Shown: piece after piece, positions 17,228 to 26,221 of the stretch
How positions within the stretch are numbered: the stretch's first letter is position 1
How the letters are laid out: every line of letters begins with the position of its first letter
NCBI RefSeq assembly: GCF_004353905.1
Contig: NZ_SMOD01000009.1
Coordinates: 62,001-126,000 of the forward strand
Reading direction: 5' to 3'
DNA: 64,000 nt
From: Paraburkholderia guartelaensis
Lineage (GTDB): Bacteria; Pseudomonadota; Gammaproteobacteria; Burkholderiales; Burkholderiaceae
Notes under the pieces: generated by a model
What the model was told of the DNA's origin: nothing
What the model saw: the letters and a program-made list of their open reading frames with translations, nothing else
Databases searched by the model: none
Made by a program: the position numbers and the translations under genes

Positions 17228-18343
17228 ATGTCACTTGAAACGTTTGTCGATTCGAAGCCGTTCACGTTCGGCATCGAACTCGAAATGCAGATCGTCAACA
17301 CGCACGACTACGATCTGACCAAGGCGGGTAGCGACCTCATGCGCCTCGTCAAAGATCAGGAGATTCCGGGCAATATCACGCCCGAAATCACCGAAAGCAT
17401 GATCGAACTCTCCACCGGCATCTGCACGAATCACGAGCAGGCTGTGGCCGATCTGCGCAAGATTCGCGACACGCTCGTCGCCGCGGCCGATCGTCTCAAT
17501 GTCGGTCTGTGCGGCGGCGGTACCCACGCGTTCCAGCAATGGAGCGACCGGCGCATCGTCGATACGCCGCGCTTTCAGTATCTGTCCGAGCTGTACGGCT
17601 ACCTGGCAAAGCAATTCACCGTGTTCGGCCAGCACGTGCACATCGGCTGCCCGGATGCGGACAGCGCGCTCTTCCTGCTGCACTCCCTTTCGCGCTTCAT
17701 CCCGCACTTCATCGCGCTCTCGGCCTCGTCGCCGTATGTGCAGGGCGTGGACACCGGATTTCATTCGGCACGACTGAATTCCGTGTTCGCGTTTCCGCTT
17801 TCGGGCCGCGCGCCGTTCGTGCTGAGCTGGGAGGAGTTCAAGGAGTACTTCTCGAAGATGGTGCACACTGGCGTTGTCAACAGCATGAAAGACTTCTACT
17901 GGGACATCCGCCCGAAACCCGGCTTCGGCACGATCGAGGTGCGCGTGATGGACACGCCGCTTTCGGTGGAGCGCGCCGCCGCGATCGCCTGCTACATCCA
18001 GACGCTCGCGCGCCATCTGCTCACCGACCGGCCGATCGCGCCGCTCGAGGACGACTACCTCGTGTACACGTTCAACCGCTTCCAGGCGTGCCGCTTCGGC
18101 CTGGCCGGCACCTGCGTGAATCCGCAAACGGGCGAGCGCCGCACGATTTCCGAAGACATCCTCGAAACGCTGGACCGGATCGCCCCGCACGGCGAGGTGC
18201 TCGGCTCGACGCGCGCACTCACCGAAATCGGCACGATCGCCCGCGCGCAGAACAACGACGCCAGCTGGCTGCGCAGCGTGGTGGCCGAAGAAAAATCGCT
18301 GCACGAGGCCGTGCGCCAGCAGTGCCTGCGCTGGCGCGCCTGA
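17228..18343 (+). CDS. Carboxylate-amine ligase, YbdK/GCS2 family
   Basis: 371 residues. This is a member of the glutamate-cysteine ligase type 2 (GCS2/YbdK) family, ATP-dependent enzymes that join a carboxylate to an amine. It has the family motifs [13 protein letters not shown] near the start (Mg/ATP site), [22 protein letters not shown], and the [14 protein letters not shown] strand. Only weak glutamate-cysteine ligase activity is known for YbdK itself, so the physiological substrate is uncertain. An AGGAAAC ribosome site precedes the ATG. It forms a likely two-gene operon with the antiporter. A hairpin at 18434 may end the transcript. Confidence 0.88.
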   Translation: MSLETFVDSKPFTFGIELEMQIVNTHDYDLTKAGSDLMRLVKDQEIPGNITPEITESMIELSTGICTNHEQAVADLRKIRDTLVAAADRLNVGLCGGGTHAFQQWSDRRIVDTPRFQYLSELYGYLAKQFTVFGQHVHIGCPDADSALFLLHSLSRFIPHFIALSASSPYVQGVDTGFHSARLNSVFAFPLSGRAPFVLSWEEFKEYFSKMVHTGVVNSMKDFYWDIRPKPGFGTIEVRVMDTPLSVERAAAIACYIQTLARHLLTDRPIAPLEDDYLVYTFNRFQACRFGLAGTCVNPQTGERRTISEDILETLDRIAPHGEVLGSTRALTEIGTIARAQNNDASWLRSVVAEEKSLHEAVRQQCLRWRA

Positions 18344-18433
18344 CGGGAATCGAGGGGAGCCGGCGGACGTACAGGACCACTGACCGATTTTCGCGGGGTG
18401 CCAGAAGCGCCCCGCGCCGGCAAAACAGGATGC

Positions 18434-18457
18434 AAGGGCAGCTTTCGGGCTGCCCTT
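18434..18457 (+). terminator. Terminator-like hairpin after the ligase gene
   Basis: A perfect 9-bp stem AAGGGCAGC / GCTGCCCTT has a 6-nt loop and only a weak T-containing tail. It lies 90 nt after the stop. Confidence 0.6.
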
Positions 18458-18580
18458 AGTGCTTTCGGGGGCCGGAAAATGGGCAGCAGGCGGCCGAGAG
18501 GCGGGTGAGATGCGGCCGACAAGCGGGTGAACAGCGGGTGAACGGCAGGCCAAAAACGGGTCGCGTTGGTTCCGCGCGCC

Positions 18581-18901
18581 ACTTTTTTCGAGGCGGAAAA
18601 AATTTTTTTGCCGGCTTCGAGGTACCTGGGGGTTCTTAATTTTTTTGACCTGGGTCCCGTCATGGTCCATATTCATGGACAGGTGGCCCGCACCGCTGTG
18701 GGTAACCTTCGATTTCCCTGCAAACTCAATGGACTACGTAATGATTGGTTAGCCACAGCCGGGCAGATTCCAGTTGCGTTTGAGACAGAAATCCGCGATA
18801 ACCTGCATGAGTCATGGGCCGACGATTGCGAGCCGTCAAGAACCTGTGCACATGGTAATAGCCTGCTTATCAACGGGTTATCCACAATTCACGTTGGATA
18901 A
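18581..18901. other. Candidate chromosome origin: AT tracts plus DnaA-box cluster 2
   Basis: A- and T-tracts at 18581-18652 could act as an unwinding element. DnaA-box-like sites follow: TGTGGGTAA (18697-18705), TTAGCCACA (18749-18757), TTATCAACG (18867-18875), a perfect TTATCCACA (18878-18886), and TTGGATAA (18894-18901). The call is inference; the boxes are directly visible. Confidence 0.5.
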
Positions 18902-19150
18902 GTTAGCTGTGCGATTTGCCGCTCTCGCATAGAATGTCGGTTTGCTGCACTGGCGTCGGGACTTGAAGGATGTTTCCGGGGCCTGCGGCAAGAAACATGA
19001 CAGTGCAACGCATACGCACGGCGTACGCGAAGCAGGAATTTTTTGAGATGGTGCGGCGTTCGGGAAACCGGGCGCCAGCGTTCCCACAGGCCGTCGGTCA
19101 AAGCGGCGGCTGACGATGCAGCGCAAGCTGCCAATAACCAGCGAAAGACT

Positions 19151-19789
19151 ATGAGCGAAGGCGTATACGGAGAGCAGGCAGCCGGGCGGGTGACCCATAG
19201 CCTGCTGCGACTTAGCACGGCAATGCGGAGCCAGGCGTGGGACTGGGCCGAAGGGGCAGGACTCACGCCTACCCAGGGCGAAATTCTCGTGCTGCTGATG
19301 CAGCGTAAGGGGCCGATGCGCCTCGGCGAGATCGCGCGTGAAACGGCCCTCACGGCCGCAACCACCAGCGATGCGGTGAGCACGCTCGAAACGAAGGGGC
19401 TCGTCGAAAAGCGCCGTGCGCTCGACGACGGCCGCGCTCTCGCGGTGCGTCTCACGTCGCGCGGCCGCACGGCGGCGAAGAAGGCCTCGCAGTGGCCCGA
19501 CTTCCTGTCGAAGGCGGTCGGCACGCTGAAGGCGGACGAGCAGTCCACGCTTTATCGCACGCTGCTCAAGACGGTTTATCTGCTCGAATCGCAGGAAACC
19601 AGCCCGCAGCACCGCATGTGCCTGACCTGCTCGCATTTCGAGCCGAGCAAGAACCCGAAGAAGACGCCGCATCACTGCCAGCTTCTGAACATCGACATGG
19701 CTGACACGGATCTGCGTCTCGATTGCTCGGTCTACGAACAGGCCGACGTGACGACCCAGAAGAAGAACTGGAAGATCTTCGCGGTTTAA
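19151..19789 (+). CDS. MarR-family regulator with C-terminal cysteine cluster
   Basis: 212 residues. Residues about 15-125 form a MarR winged-helix domain: LTPTQGEILVLLMQRKGPMRLGEIARE, the recognition helix region TAATTSDAVSTLETKGLV, and the wing KRRALDDGRALAVRLT. The unusual part is the C-terminal extension, which holds four cysteines (C157, C160, C176, C192) in the pattern CxxC-x15-C-x15-C with several His. This could bind a metal or sense thiol oxidation; that is inference. The ATG at 19151 is chosen because the MarR domain begins soon after; an upstream in-frame Met at 19043 would add 36 unlikely residues. Its target is unknown. Confidence 0.85.
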   Translation: MSEGVYGEQAAGRVTHSLLRLSTAMRSQAWDWAEGAGLTPTQGEILVLLMQRKGPMRLGEIARETALTAATTSDAVSTLETKGLVEKRRALDDGRALAVRLTSRGRTAAKKASQWPDFLSKAVGTLKADEQSTLYRTLLKTVYLLESQETSPQHRMCLTCSHFEPSKNPKKTPHHCQLLNIDMADTDLRLDCSVYEQADVTTQKKNWKIFAV

Positions 19790-19799
19790 GGCCGAAGCT

Positions 19800-19823
19800 G
19801 CGCCGCCCCAATGCGGGCGGCGC
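19800..19823 (+). terminator. Hairpin after the MarR gene
   Basis: A perfect 9-bp GC stem (GCGCCGCCC / GGGCGGCGC) with a 6-nt loop lies 10 nt past the stop. There is no T tract, so it may protect the 3' end or terminate only weakly. Confidence 0.5.
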
Positions 19824-20047
19824 GCGTCATGCATGTAATGCACGGTAATGCGAAGCATCGCGCGGTCGTTGGCCTGCCGACGTTGCGTGGTGACTTTGCG
19901 TGCATCAGATGCGTGCGTGGCAATTTGTGTAGTTCTCGCAAGTATTGGCCACACGTTTTTTGGCATGACCGTCGGCGCAAACGATCGCATGCGCCGTAAA
20001 AAAGCGGTGACGTGCATGCCGCCCACAGCCGACCCGGGAATGTGCCG

Positions 20048-20776
20048 ATGAATCGCGAAGTATTGGCTGTGCGCCATGTCTATTTCGAGGACCTCGGCAG
20101 CTTCGAGCGCGTGCTCGGCGACCGTGGACGCCCCGTGCGCTATGTCGACGTCGGCTTCGCCCGTGTTGGCGCACTCAATCCCTTGTCGGCGTCGCTTATG
20201 GTCGTACTCGGCGGCCCGATCAACGCGTGCGACGATGCGCGCTATCCCACACTCGTTCCCCTAGCCGCGATGATCGAAAAGCGCATCGCGGCGGGTCTCC
20301 CTACGCTCGGCATCTGCCTCGGCGCGCAGCTCATCGCGCGCGTGCTCGGTGCGCGCGTGTATGCGGGACCCCAGCCCGAGATCGGCTGGACGCCGCTCAC
20401 GCTCACCGACGCCGGCCGCGCGTCCCCGTTGCAGCACCTCGACGGCGCAGCGACTTCCATGCTGCACTGGCATGGCGACACCTTCGATCTGCCGCAGGGC
20501 GCGACGCGTCTCGCTTCCACGCCGCTATGCGAGAACCAGGCGTTTTCCTGGGGCGACCACGTGCTCGGCCTGCAGTGCCATCCCGAAGTGCGCGCCGACC
20601 GCTTCGAGCCTTGGCTGATCGGTCATGCCGCCGAAATTGCCAGCGCGGGCGTGGACGTGAACGCGCTGCGCGACGATACGGCGCGCCACGGGCCGCTCCT
20701 CGAAGCGCAGGCGAGCCGCATGTTCGGCGAATGGCTCGATGCCGTCGATGCGCAGATGGCCGCGCGCCAACCCTGA
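20048..20776 (+). CDS. Class I glutamine amidotransferase-like protein
   Basis: 242 residues. This is a stand-alone class I amidotransferase (GMP-synthase glutaminase-type fold). The nucleophile elbow is TLGICLGAQLIARVLGA, with the Cys intact, and the His/Glu pair is in GLQCHPEVRADRFEPW. An oxyanion-type strand MVVLGGPINACDD is also visible. Proteins like this (annotated glutamine amidotransferase or YfeJ-like) have no established substrate in most bacteria. I chose the ATG at 20048 (MNREVLAVRHVYFEDLGSFE); a longer frame from 20012 has no family similarity. Confidence 0.85.
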   Translation: MNREVLAVRHVYFEDLGSFERVLGDRGRPVRYVDVGFARVGALNPLSASLMVVLGGPINACDDARYPTLVPLAAMIEKRIAAGLPTLGICLGAQLIARVLGARVYAGPQPEIGWTPLTLTDAGRASPLQHLDGAATSMLHWHGDTFDLPQGATRLASTPLCENQAFSWGDHVLGLQCHPEVRADRFEPWLIGHAAEIASAGVDVNALRDDTARHGPLLEAQASRMFGEWLDAVDAQMAARQP

Positions 20777-20906
20777 GCCGCGCCTGAGCCCAAGCTGATC
20801 CACCTCGCGCCGGCGCACGTCGCGCCGGCGTCGTGTTCCCTGTCGAACGCTCGAAAAAAGCGCGTGCTATTCTCGGACGCTTCTGCCAACCGTCCGTGGA
20901 CCTCCC

Positions 20907-22019
20907 ATGAGCAAGCTCTTCACTCCGCTCGAACTGCGTGGCGTGACGCTCCCCAATCGCATCGTCGTTTCGCCGATGTGCCAGTACTCCGCCGAGCGCG
21001 GCGAAGCCAACGACTGGCACATGATCCATCTCGGCCACCTGGCGCTTTCGGGCGCGGCGATGCTCTGCATCGAAGCCACGGCCGTCGAGCCTGACGGCCG
21101 CATCACCCCGGGCTGTCTCGGCCTGTGGGACGACGCGACCGAAGCCGCACTCGAACCCGTGATTGCCGCGATCCGCCGCCATTCGCCTATTCGCATCGCC
21201 ATGCAGATCTCGCACGCGGGGCGCAAGGCGTCGAGTCATGTACCCTGGGAAGGCGGCCAGCTGATTTCGGTCGCCGACGGTGGGTGGCTGCCGCACGCGC
21301 CTTCGGCGCTTGCGCACAAGGAGGGCGAGGCGCCGCCGCTCGCACTCGACGTCGCGGGTCTGAATCGCGTGCGCGATGCGTTCGTGGCCACGGCGCGCCG
21401 CGCTGCGCGTCTTGGCATCGACGCGCTCGAAATTCACGCGGCGCACGGCTATCTGCTGCACCAATTTCTCTCGCCGATCGCGAACCAGCGCAGCGACGAG
21501 TACGGCGGCTCGCGCGAAAACCGCATGCGCTTTCCGCTCGAAGTGTTCGACGCCGTGCGCGCCGAGTTTCCTGCCGCTCGTCCGATCGGCGTGCGCGTTT
21601 CGGCAACGGATTGGGTCGATGGCGGCTGGACGCCTGATGACACCGTCGTCTTTGCGCAGGCGCTCAAGGCGCGCGGTGCGGACTGGATCGACGTGTCGTC
21701 GGGCGGCGTGTCACCGCTGCAGAAGATTCCGCTCGAGCCCGGCTATCAAGTACCGTTCGCGCGCAAGGTGAAGGCCGAAACCGGTATGACGACGATTGCG
21801 GTGGGCCTCATCACCGACGCCTTGCAGGCCAACCAGATCATCGAAGACGGCGAAGCCGACATGATCGCAATGGCGCGCGCGATGCTCTACGATCCGCGCT
21901 GGCCGTGGCACGCCGCGGCGCAACTCGGCGCGAGCGTGAGCGCGCCGCCGCAATACTGGCGCTCGCAACCGCGCGAGTTGAAGAAGCTGTTCGGCGAGAC
22001 GACGCTCGGCCAGCGCTGA
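20907..22019 (+). CDS. NADH:flavin oxidoreductase, Old Yellow Enzyme family (YqjM-like)
   Basis: 370 residues. This is an FMN-containing ene-reductase that reduces activated C=C bonds using NAD(P)H. The barrel motifs of the YqjM subclass are clear: LFTPLELRGVTLPNRIVVSPMCQYSAERG (Cys that tunes the flavin), QISHAGRKAS (His for substrate binding), DALEIHAAHGYLLHQFLSPIANQRSDEYGGS, and the phosphate-binding end ADMIAMARAMLYDPRWPW. The length is normal. The physiological substrate is unknown. It lies 130 nt after the amidotransferase gene in the same direction. Confidence 0.93.
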   Translation: MSKLFTPLELRGVTLPNRIVVSPMCQYSAERGEANDWHMIHLGHLALSGAAMLCIEATAVEPDGRITPGCLGLWDDATEAALEPVIAAIRRHSPIRIAMQISHAGRKASSHVPWEGGQLISVADGGWLPHAPSALAHKEGEAPPLALDVAGLNRVRDAFVATARRAARLGIDALEIHAAHGYLLHQFLSPIANQRSDEYGGSRENRMRFPLEVFDAVRAEFPAARPIGVRVSATDWVDGGWTPDDTVVFAQALKARGADWIDVSSGGVSPLQKIPLEPGYQVPFARKVKAETGMTTIAVGLITDALQANQIIEDGEADMIAMARAMLYDPRWPWHAAAQLGASVSAPPQYWRSQPRELKKLFGETTLGQR

Positions 22020-22058
22020 AACACGCTGCGCGTGGTGGTTTCTCGCGACGCATATGGG

Positions 22059-22088
22059 TTGAACGAAAGAGGCGCGAGCGTGTACGAT
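22059..22088 (+). promoter_or_regulatory. Candidate promoter for the SET-domain gene
   Basis: TTGAAC (22059-22064) and TACGAT (22083-22088) are separated by 18 nt. They lie in the 303-nt gap before the SET gene, which otherwise shows nothing I can name. Confidence 0.4.
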
Positions 22089-22322
22089 GCCGTCTGTGGC
22101 GCGCCGGGCGTCGCATGAGCGCGGCGCCCAATCGGCGCCGCGTTTGCGTACGGAGCGTGACGAGGCAGGACGCGAGGTTTGATGCAAGGGCCGATGCAAG
22201 GCCAGGCAGACCGTCAGGCACGGCTTCATGAGAGAGCCACAGGCGACGCAAGCGGGCATGTTGTCCACGCCGTCTGTCATGACCGGGACCGTCTCCCCCA
22301 GTACTTCACAAGGATTCATTCA

Positions 22323-22829
22323 ATGAGTGAACGCAGGATCGTCGTGCGCCAGTCGGGCGTGCACGGCAAGGGCGTGTTTGCGGCGGTCTCCATTGCCACC
22401 GGCGAACGACTGATCGAATACAAGGGCGAGCGCATCTCCTGGAAGGAGGCGCTGCGGCGTCATCCGCATAATCCTGACGAACCGAATCACACGTTCTATT
22501 TCGCGCTCGACGACGGCGACGTGATCGACGGCAAGGTGAAGGGCAACAGCGCGCGCTGGATCAATCATTCGTGCGCGCCGAACTGCGAAGCCGAGGAAAT
22601 CGAAGGACACGTCTATATTCACGCGCTGCGCGATATCGCCGAAGGCGAGGAGCTCTTCTACGACTACGGCCTCGTGATCGACGCGAAGCAGACGAAGAAG
22701 CTCAAGCGCGAATACGAATGCCGTTGCGGCGCCCGCAAGTGCCGCGGCACGATGCTCGCGCCGCCCGACGACGACAAGTCTGCGAAGGGCGCGAAAGCGT
22801 CGAAGGGCAAGAACAAAAAGAAGAAGTAA
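22323..22829 (+). CDS. SET-domain protein (putative protein lysine methyltransferase)
   Basis: 168 residues. This is a compact SET domain with the full set of motifs of SAM-dependent protein lysine methyltransferases: GKGVFAAVSIATGERLIEYKGE at the start, ARWINHSCAPNCEA (N81-H82-S83-C84, cofactor site), GEELFYDYGL (about 108-117, catalytic Tyr), and a post-SET-like YECRCGARKCRG (Cys-x-Cys-x4-Cys). A Lys-rich tail (KGAKASKGKNKKKK) could bind nucleic acid or be a self-methylation target. Such proteins occur in Burkholderia relatives and chlamydiae; their substrates are largely unknown. The ATG at 22323 follows an AAGGATT ribosome site; a longer frame from 22179 is rejected. Confidence 0.87.
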   Translation: MSERRIVVRQSGVHGKGVFAAVSIATGERLIEYKGERISWKEALRRHPHNPDEPNHTFYFALDDGDVIDGKVKGNSARWINHSCAPNCEAEEIEGHVYIHALRDIAEGEELFYDYGLVIDAKQTKKLKREYECRCGARKCRGTMLAPPDDDKSAKGAKASKGKNKKKK

Positions 22830-22909
22830 GCGCCGCAGCGCGCGTCGCACCGTATCAAGCACAAGGGCCGCATGAGCGGCCCTTGTCGTTTTCCTGGCGC
22901 GTGCAGCGA

Positions 22910-24475
22910 TCAGAGATCGATGCTCGCCTGGTGGGTCGGTTTCTTCTCGCGCGGCTCGCCGGCCTCGATCGTGCGCAGATGCGCGGTCTCGAAGGCGCTG
23001 GCCTCCTTGCTGTCTTTCCCGTCCTTGACGTCTTTGCCGCCAGGCGCGCTGCGGCGCGCGAGCGGCACGCGCACGATGAAGCGCGCGCCGCCTTCCGGCG
23101 CATCTTCGTAATGCACGCTGCCTCGATGCAGCGTCATGATGTCGTGGACGATCGCGAGGCCGAGACCCGCGCCGCTATCGACACCGCTTTCGCTCTGACC
23201 GTCGCCGCGGAAGAAGCGCTTGAAGAGATCCGCTTGCTGCGAAGCGGGCACGCCGTTACCGTTGTCCTCCACGACGATCTCGGCCATCGGCATGCCTTCC
23301 ACGGAGGACTGCGAAACGGTTACGGTGATGCGGGCGCCTTCGAGACGCGCGGGCGGCAAATATTTGAGCGCGTTGTCGAGCAGGTTCGCGATGACCTCGT
23401 GCAGCAGCACGGGGTTGCCGCGCACCATCAACGGCGTGTCGTTTTCGGGATCGTCGAGACGCTGGAAGCCGAGGTCGACGTGGCTCGCCAGCGCCCGCGG
23501 GACCCACTCGGCGCCGGTCTCGAAGGCGAGCGCGGCCATGTCGATATCGACGAAGCGCGCGGCCTGTTCACCCGGCTCCGCACGCGCGAGCGAGAGCAGC
23601 TGATTCGACAGACGCACCGCGCGATCGGCGGCCGCACGCAGTTCGCGCACTGCGTCGTTGACCTTTTGCGGCTCACGTGCGTTGACGGCCTGCTCGGCGT
23701 GCAGCTTCACCGCGGTGAGCGGCGTACGCAGCTGGTGGGCGGCGTCGGCGATGAACTTGCGCTGCGCCTCGAGCGCGGTCTTCAGCCGGCCGAGCAGCGC
23801 GTTCAGCGCGCCAGTGAGCGGGCGGATCTCGACAGGCACGTAGGTCTCGTCCACGGGTTCGAGGGACGTGTGCGTCTGGCGGTTGAGCGAGTCGGCGAGG
23901 GCGGTGAGCGGGTTGAGTTGCTGGTTGACCACGCGCCACACGATGACCCAGCCGGCGAGCAGCAGGAGCAGCAACGGCATCATGATCGCGACGAGAAATT
24001 CGGCCGCGATACGAAAGCGATGATGCACCGGCTGACCGACTTCCACGACGATCGGATTGCCATTCGCCTGCGGCACGCGCACCTGGGCGACCCGCACGGT
24101 CACGCCCTGATAGAGCGTTTCGAACACGTACGCGTAGTGCATGCGGCGCACGTTGGTGCCTTGCAGCGGCAGGTCGTGGTCACCCGCGATTTCGGTTTCG
24201 CCGTTGCTGATGCGATAGACGAGGTGCTCGACGGGGTCGGAAAACATCGCCTGCGCGAGCGGCGGGACGGTGTTGGGGGCGTCGTCGCCGGCGATCTGGA
24301 TCTGCCGGGAAATGGCCGTGGCGAGGTCGGCGAGCGAGCGGTCGACCACGTGCTGCGTGTACTGCCAGGCGAGCCAATAGGCGATCAGGCCGCTCATCAG
24401 CGCGAGCAGCGAAAGCGGGGCGGCGAGGCGCCGTAGCAGCGTGCGCCGCAGACTCGTTGCGGCAGGTGAGGACAT
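22910..24475 (-). CDS. Sensor histidine kinase, TctE-like
   Basis: 521 residues from the ATG at 24475. This is a membrane sensor with two membrane segments (about residues 13-37 and 155-182) flanking a periplasmic domain of the 2CSK_N/TctE type. HAMP-like linker sequence follows, then the dimerisation/phosphoacceptor helix FIADAAHQLRTPLTAVKLHAEQ (His near 247), and the catalytic domain with N box (IANLLDNALKYLP), G1 (VVEDNGNGVP) and G2 (SGAGLGLAIVHDIM). The C-terminal 45 residues are a charged Lys/Asp/Glu tail. TctE proteins respond to tricarboxylates, but no transporter of that type is adjacent, so the ligand is unknown. The response-regulator gene lies 185 nt upstream. Confidence 0.92.
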   Translation of the reverse strand: MSSPAATSLRRTLLRRLAAPLSLLALMSGLIAYWLAWQYTQHVVDRSLADLATAISRQIQIAGDDAPNTVPPLAQAMFSDPVEHLVYRISNGETEIAGDHDLPLQGTNVRRMHYAYVFETLYQGVTVRVAQVRVPQANGNPIVVEVGQPVHHRFRIAAEFLVAIMMPLLLLLLAGWVIVWRVVNQQLNPLTALADSLNRQTHTSLEPVDETYVPVEIRPLTGALNALLGRLKTALEAQRKFIADAAHQLRTPLTAVKLHAEQAVNAREPQKVNDAVRELRAAADRAVRLSNQLLSLARAEPGEQAARFVDIDMAALAFETGAEWVPRALASHVDLGFQRLDDPENDTPLMVRGNPVLLHEVIANLLDNALKYLPPARLEGARITVTVSQSSVEGMPMAEIVVEDNGNGVPASQQADLFKRFFRGDGQSESGVDSGAGLGLAIVHDIMTLHRGSVHYEDAPEGGARFIVRVPLARRSAPGGKDVKDGKDSKEASAFETAHLRTIEAGEPREKKPTHQASIDL

Positions 24476-24660
24476 GATGGCTTCGGGGCGAATGATGAAT
24501 CGTGTGTGCGGCGGCGTGCGCTGCACGGAACCGATCCATTGTACGCGGGCCGCGGGCGTGGCGGCTGAAGTGCCGGTGAGACGTCAAAAACCGGCGCCAT
24601 CAAGCGCAAACGGCGGCGGAATGATCCGCCGCCGCTGGCTGGCTCGGAAAACGAGGCGGA

Positions 24661-25347
24661 TCAAGCCGCCTGGCGGATTTCCTGCAGCAGATAGCCGAAG
24701 CCGCGCACCGTGACGATCTCGACACGGCAGTTCTCGAGCTTCTTGCGCACTCGGTGCACATAGACTTCGATCGCGGTGTCGCCGAGGTCGCCGCCGAAGT
24801 GCGTGAGGTGGTCCTGCAGTTGCGCCTTGCTCACCACGCGGCCATGACGCAGCAGCAGCATTTCGAGCACGGCGAACTCACGCGGCGAGAGTTCGAGCGG
24901 CTTGTCGTCGTTGAAGATGCGGCGATCGACACCCGACAGGCGCACGCCGCCGAGCGACACTTCGGGGCGCGGCACGTCGCCGTGCGGGCCGCTGCGGCGC
25001 ATCACGGCGCGAATGCGCGCTTCGAGCTCGGCCGGTTCGAACGGCTTGAGCATGTAGTCGTCGGCGCCGGAATTCAGGCCCTGGACGCGGTCGTTCAGTT
25101 CGTCGCGCGCGGTGAGCACGATGACGGGCGTATGCCGGTTGCTTTGGCGAAAGCGCGAAAGCAGCGTCATGCCGTCGATGCCCGGCAGCCCGAGATCGAG
25201 GATCACGAGCTCATGGCGATTCTGCGTGAGGGCCTGTTCGGCGAAGATGCCGTCGTGGACCATGTCGACCGTAAAGCCGGCTTGTTCGAGGCTGGACTGG
25301 ATACCGCGTGCGATAGGGCGGTCGTCTTCGATCAGAAGGAGTCGCAT
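24661..25347 (-). CDS. OmpR-family response regulator, TctD-like
   Basis: 228 residues. The N-terminal receiver domain has the acidic pocket EDD (7-9), the phosphoacceptor Asp51 (VILDLGLPGIDGM), the Thr in VIVLTAR, and LKPF with the conserved Lys. The C-terminal winged helix (about 128-225) shows LELSPREFAVLEMLLLRHGRVVSK and VYVHRVRKKL. It is the partner of the kinase gene just downstream. The gap between the two genes (24476-24660) contains no clear terminator. Confidence 0.93.
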   Translation of the reverse strand: MRLLLIEDDRPIARGIQSSLEQAGFTVDMVHDGIFAEQALTQNRHELVILDLGLPGIDGMTLLSRFRQSNRHTPVIVLTARDELNDRVQGLNSGADDYMLKPFEPAELEARIRAVMRRSGPHGDVPRPEVSLGGVRLSGVDRRIFNDDKPLELSPREFAVLEMLLLRHGRVVSKAQLQDHLTHFGGDLGDTAIEVYVHRVRKKLENCRVEIVTVRGFGYLLQEIRQAA

Positions 25348-25446
25348 GGGATTCGCTCAAGTACAATGGGTTTAGCGTTCAGGCACGCAGTTCGCGAAGC
25401 GTCGCTTGCTGTGGCACAGCCCGACGGTTGCGCGATCACGATCCAC

Positions 25447-25677
25447 ATGTCCGATATTTCGATCACCGAACTCGAAGCCGCGATCAACTTCTGGCGCAAC
25501 CGCTCGCCTTCGATTGGCGATGAACTCGCGTTGTGCCAGGAGGCGAGTGCGCTCTCCAAGCCTTATGCGCTGCTGATTGTACAGCGTCAGAACGCCATAT
25601 CACCGGAACGTTTAGACCCGATTGCCCGCGCTGCCTGGGAGTCTTACGTATCCATCAAGAATAGCCTTCAAAGCTGA
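25447..25677 (+). CDS. Small conserved protein, DUF3717-like
   Basis: 76 residues (MSDISITELEAAINFWRNRSPS...AWESYVSIKNSLQS). I recognise this as the short DUF3717 type of protein seen in Burkholderiales, from the pattern ITxLExAINxWRxxSPSxGDELxLCxEAxALAKPYA. It is soluble and probably all-alpha. No function is known. The start is the ATG at 25447; the frame continues upstream across the divergent spacer, but that part is not similar to the family. It is divergent from the response-regulator gene, with a 99-nt spacer. Confidence 0.75.
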   Translation: MSDISITELEAAINFWRNRSPSIGDELALCQEASALSKPYALLIVQRQNAISPERLDPIARAAWESYVSIKNSLQS

Positions 25678-25780
25678 AGGTTTGAAGGCCCGGCACCCTG
25701 CATTATGCTTTCACGGCGCGCTGTGCGCTCGTTGAGTGCGCTCGCCATGCGCACAGCGTACCCATGCTTAGTACCGCTGC

Positions 25781-26086
25781 TTATGCGCTGAGCGGTCCCG
25801 GAGCGATCGAATCGATAAAGCGGGCGAGTTCGATGTCGCGCGAGGTGAGGCCGTCGGCCTCGTGCGTGGAAAGCGTGATCTCGACGCGGTTGTAGACGTT
25901 GAACCACTCGGGGTGATGGTTCATTTCCTGCGCCTTGATGGCGACGCGCGTCATGAAGCCGAACGCTTCGTTGAAGTCGGCGAAGCGGAAATGGCGCTGG
26001 ATCGCATCGCGGCCGGCGACGGCCTGCCAGCCGCGCAGGTCGGCGAGTTCGGATGCGCGCTCTTCGGATGTGAGTCGGTTGATCAT
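25781..26086 (-). CDS. phhB: Pterin-4-alpha-carbinolamine dehydratase PhhB
   Basis: 101 residues. PhhB dehydrates 4a-hydroxytetrahydrobiopterin, recycling the pterin cofactor used by phenylalanine hydroxylase. The family signatures are all present: [60 protein letters not shown], including the HHPEW active-site histidines. It lies 135 nt downstream of phhA in the same direction, the usual pairing. Confidence 0.95.
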   Translation of the reverse strand: MINRLTSEERASELADLRGWQAVAGRDAIQRHFRFADFNEAFGFMTRVAIKAQEMNHHPEWFNVYNRVEITLSTHEADGLTSRDIELARFIDSIAPGPLSA

Positions 26087-26221
26087 CGTTGCACCTGTAT
26101 TGAGCTTGAGGCCGGGCGTGAGCCGTTAGCCGATCAGCCATTTTTTCACGTATGGGGCACGCGTGCGAGCGCTCGCATCAAGGAAATGCGCGCTTGCTGC
26201 GGCGCAAAGTCCGCATGTCGT

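Larger units (their letters stand above)
18344..19150. other. Long gene-poor, AT-rich stretch (candidate oriC)
   Basis: This 807-nt stretch has no credible gene. From left to right it holds a terminator-like hairpin (18434-18457), a GC-rich stretch with three GCGGGTGA repeats (18496-18545), long A and T tracts (18581-18652), then a run of DnaA-box-like 9-mers up to 18901. The remainder leads to the MarR gene. Confidence 0.6.
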
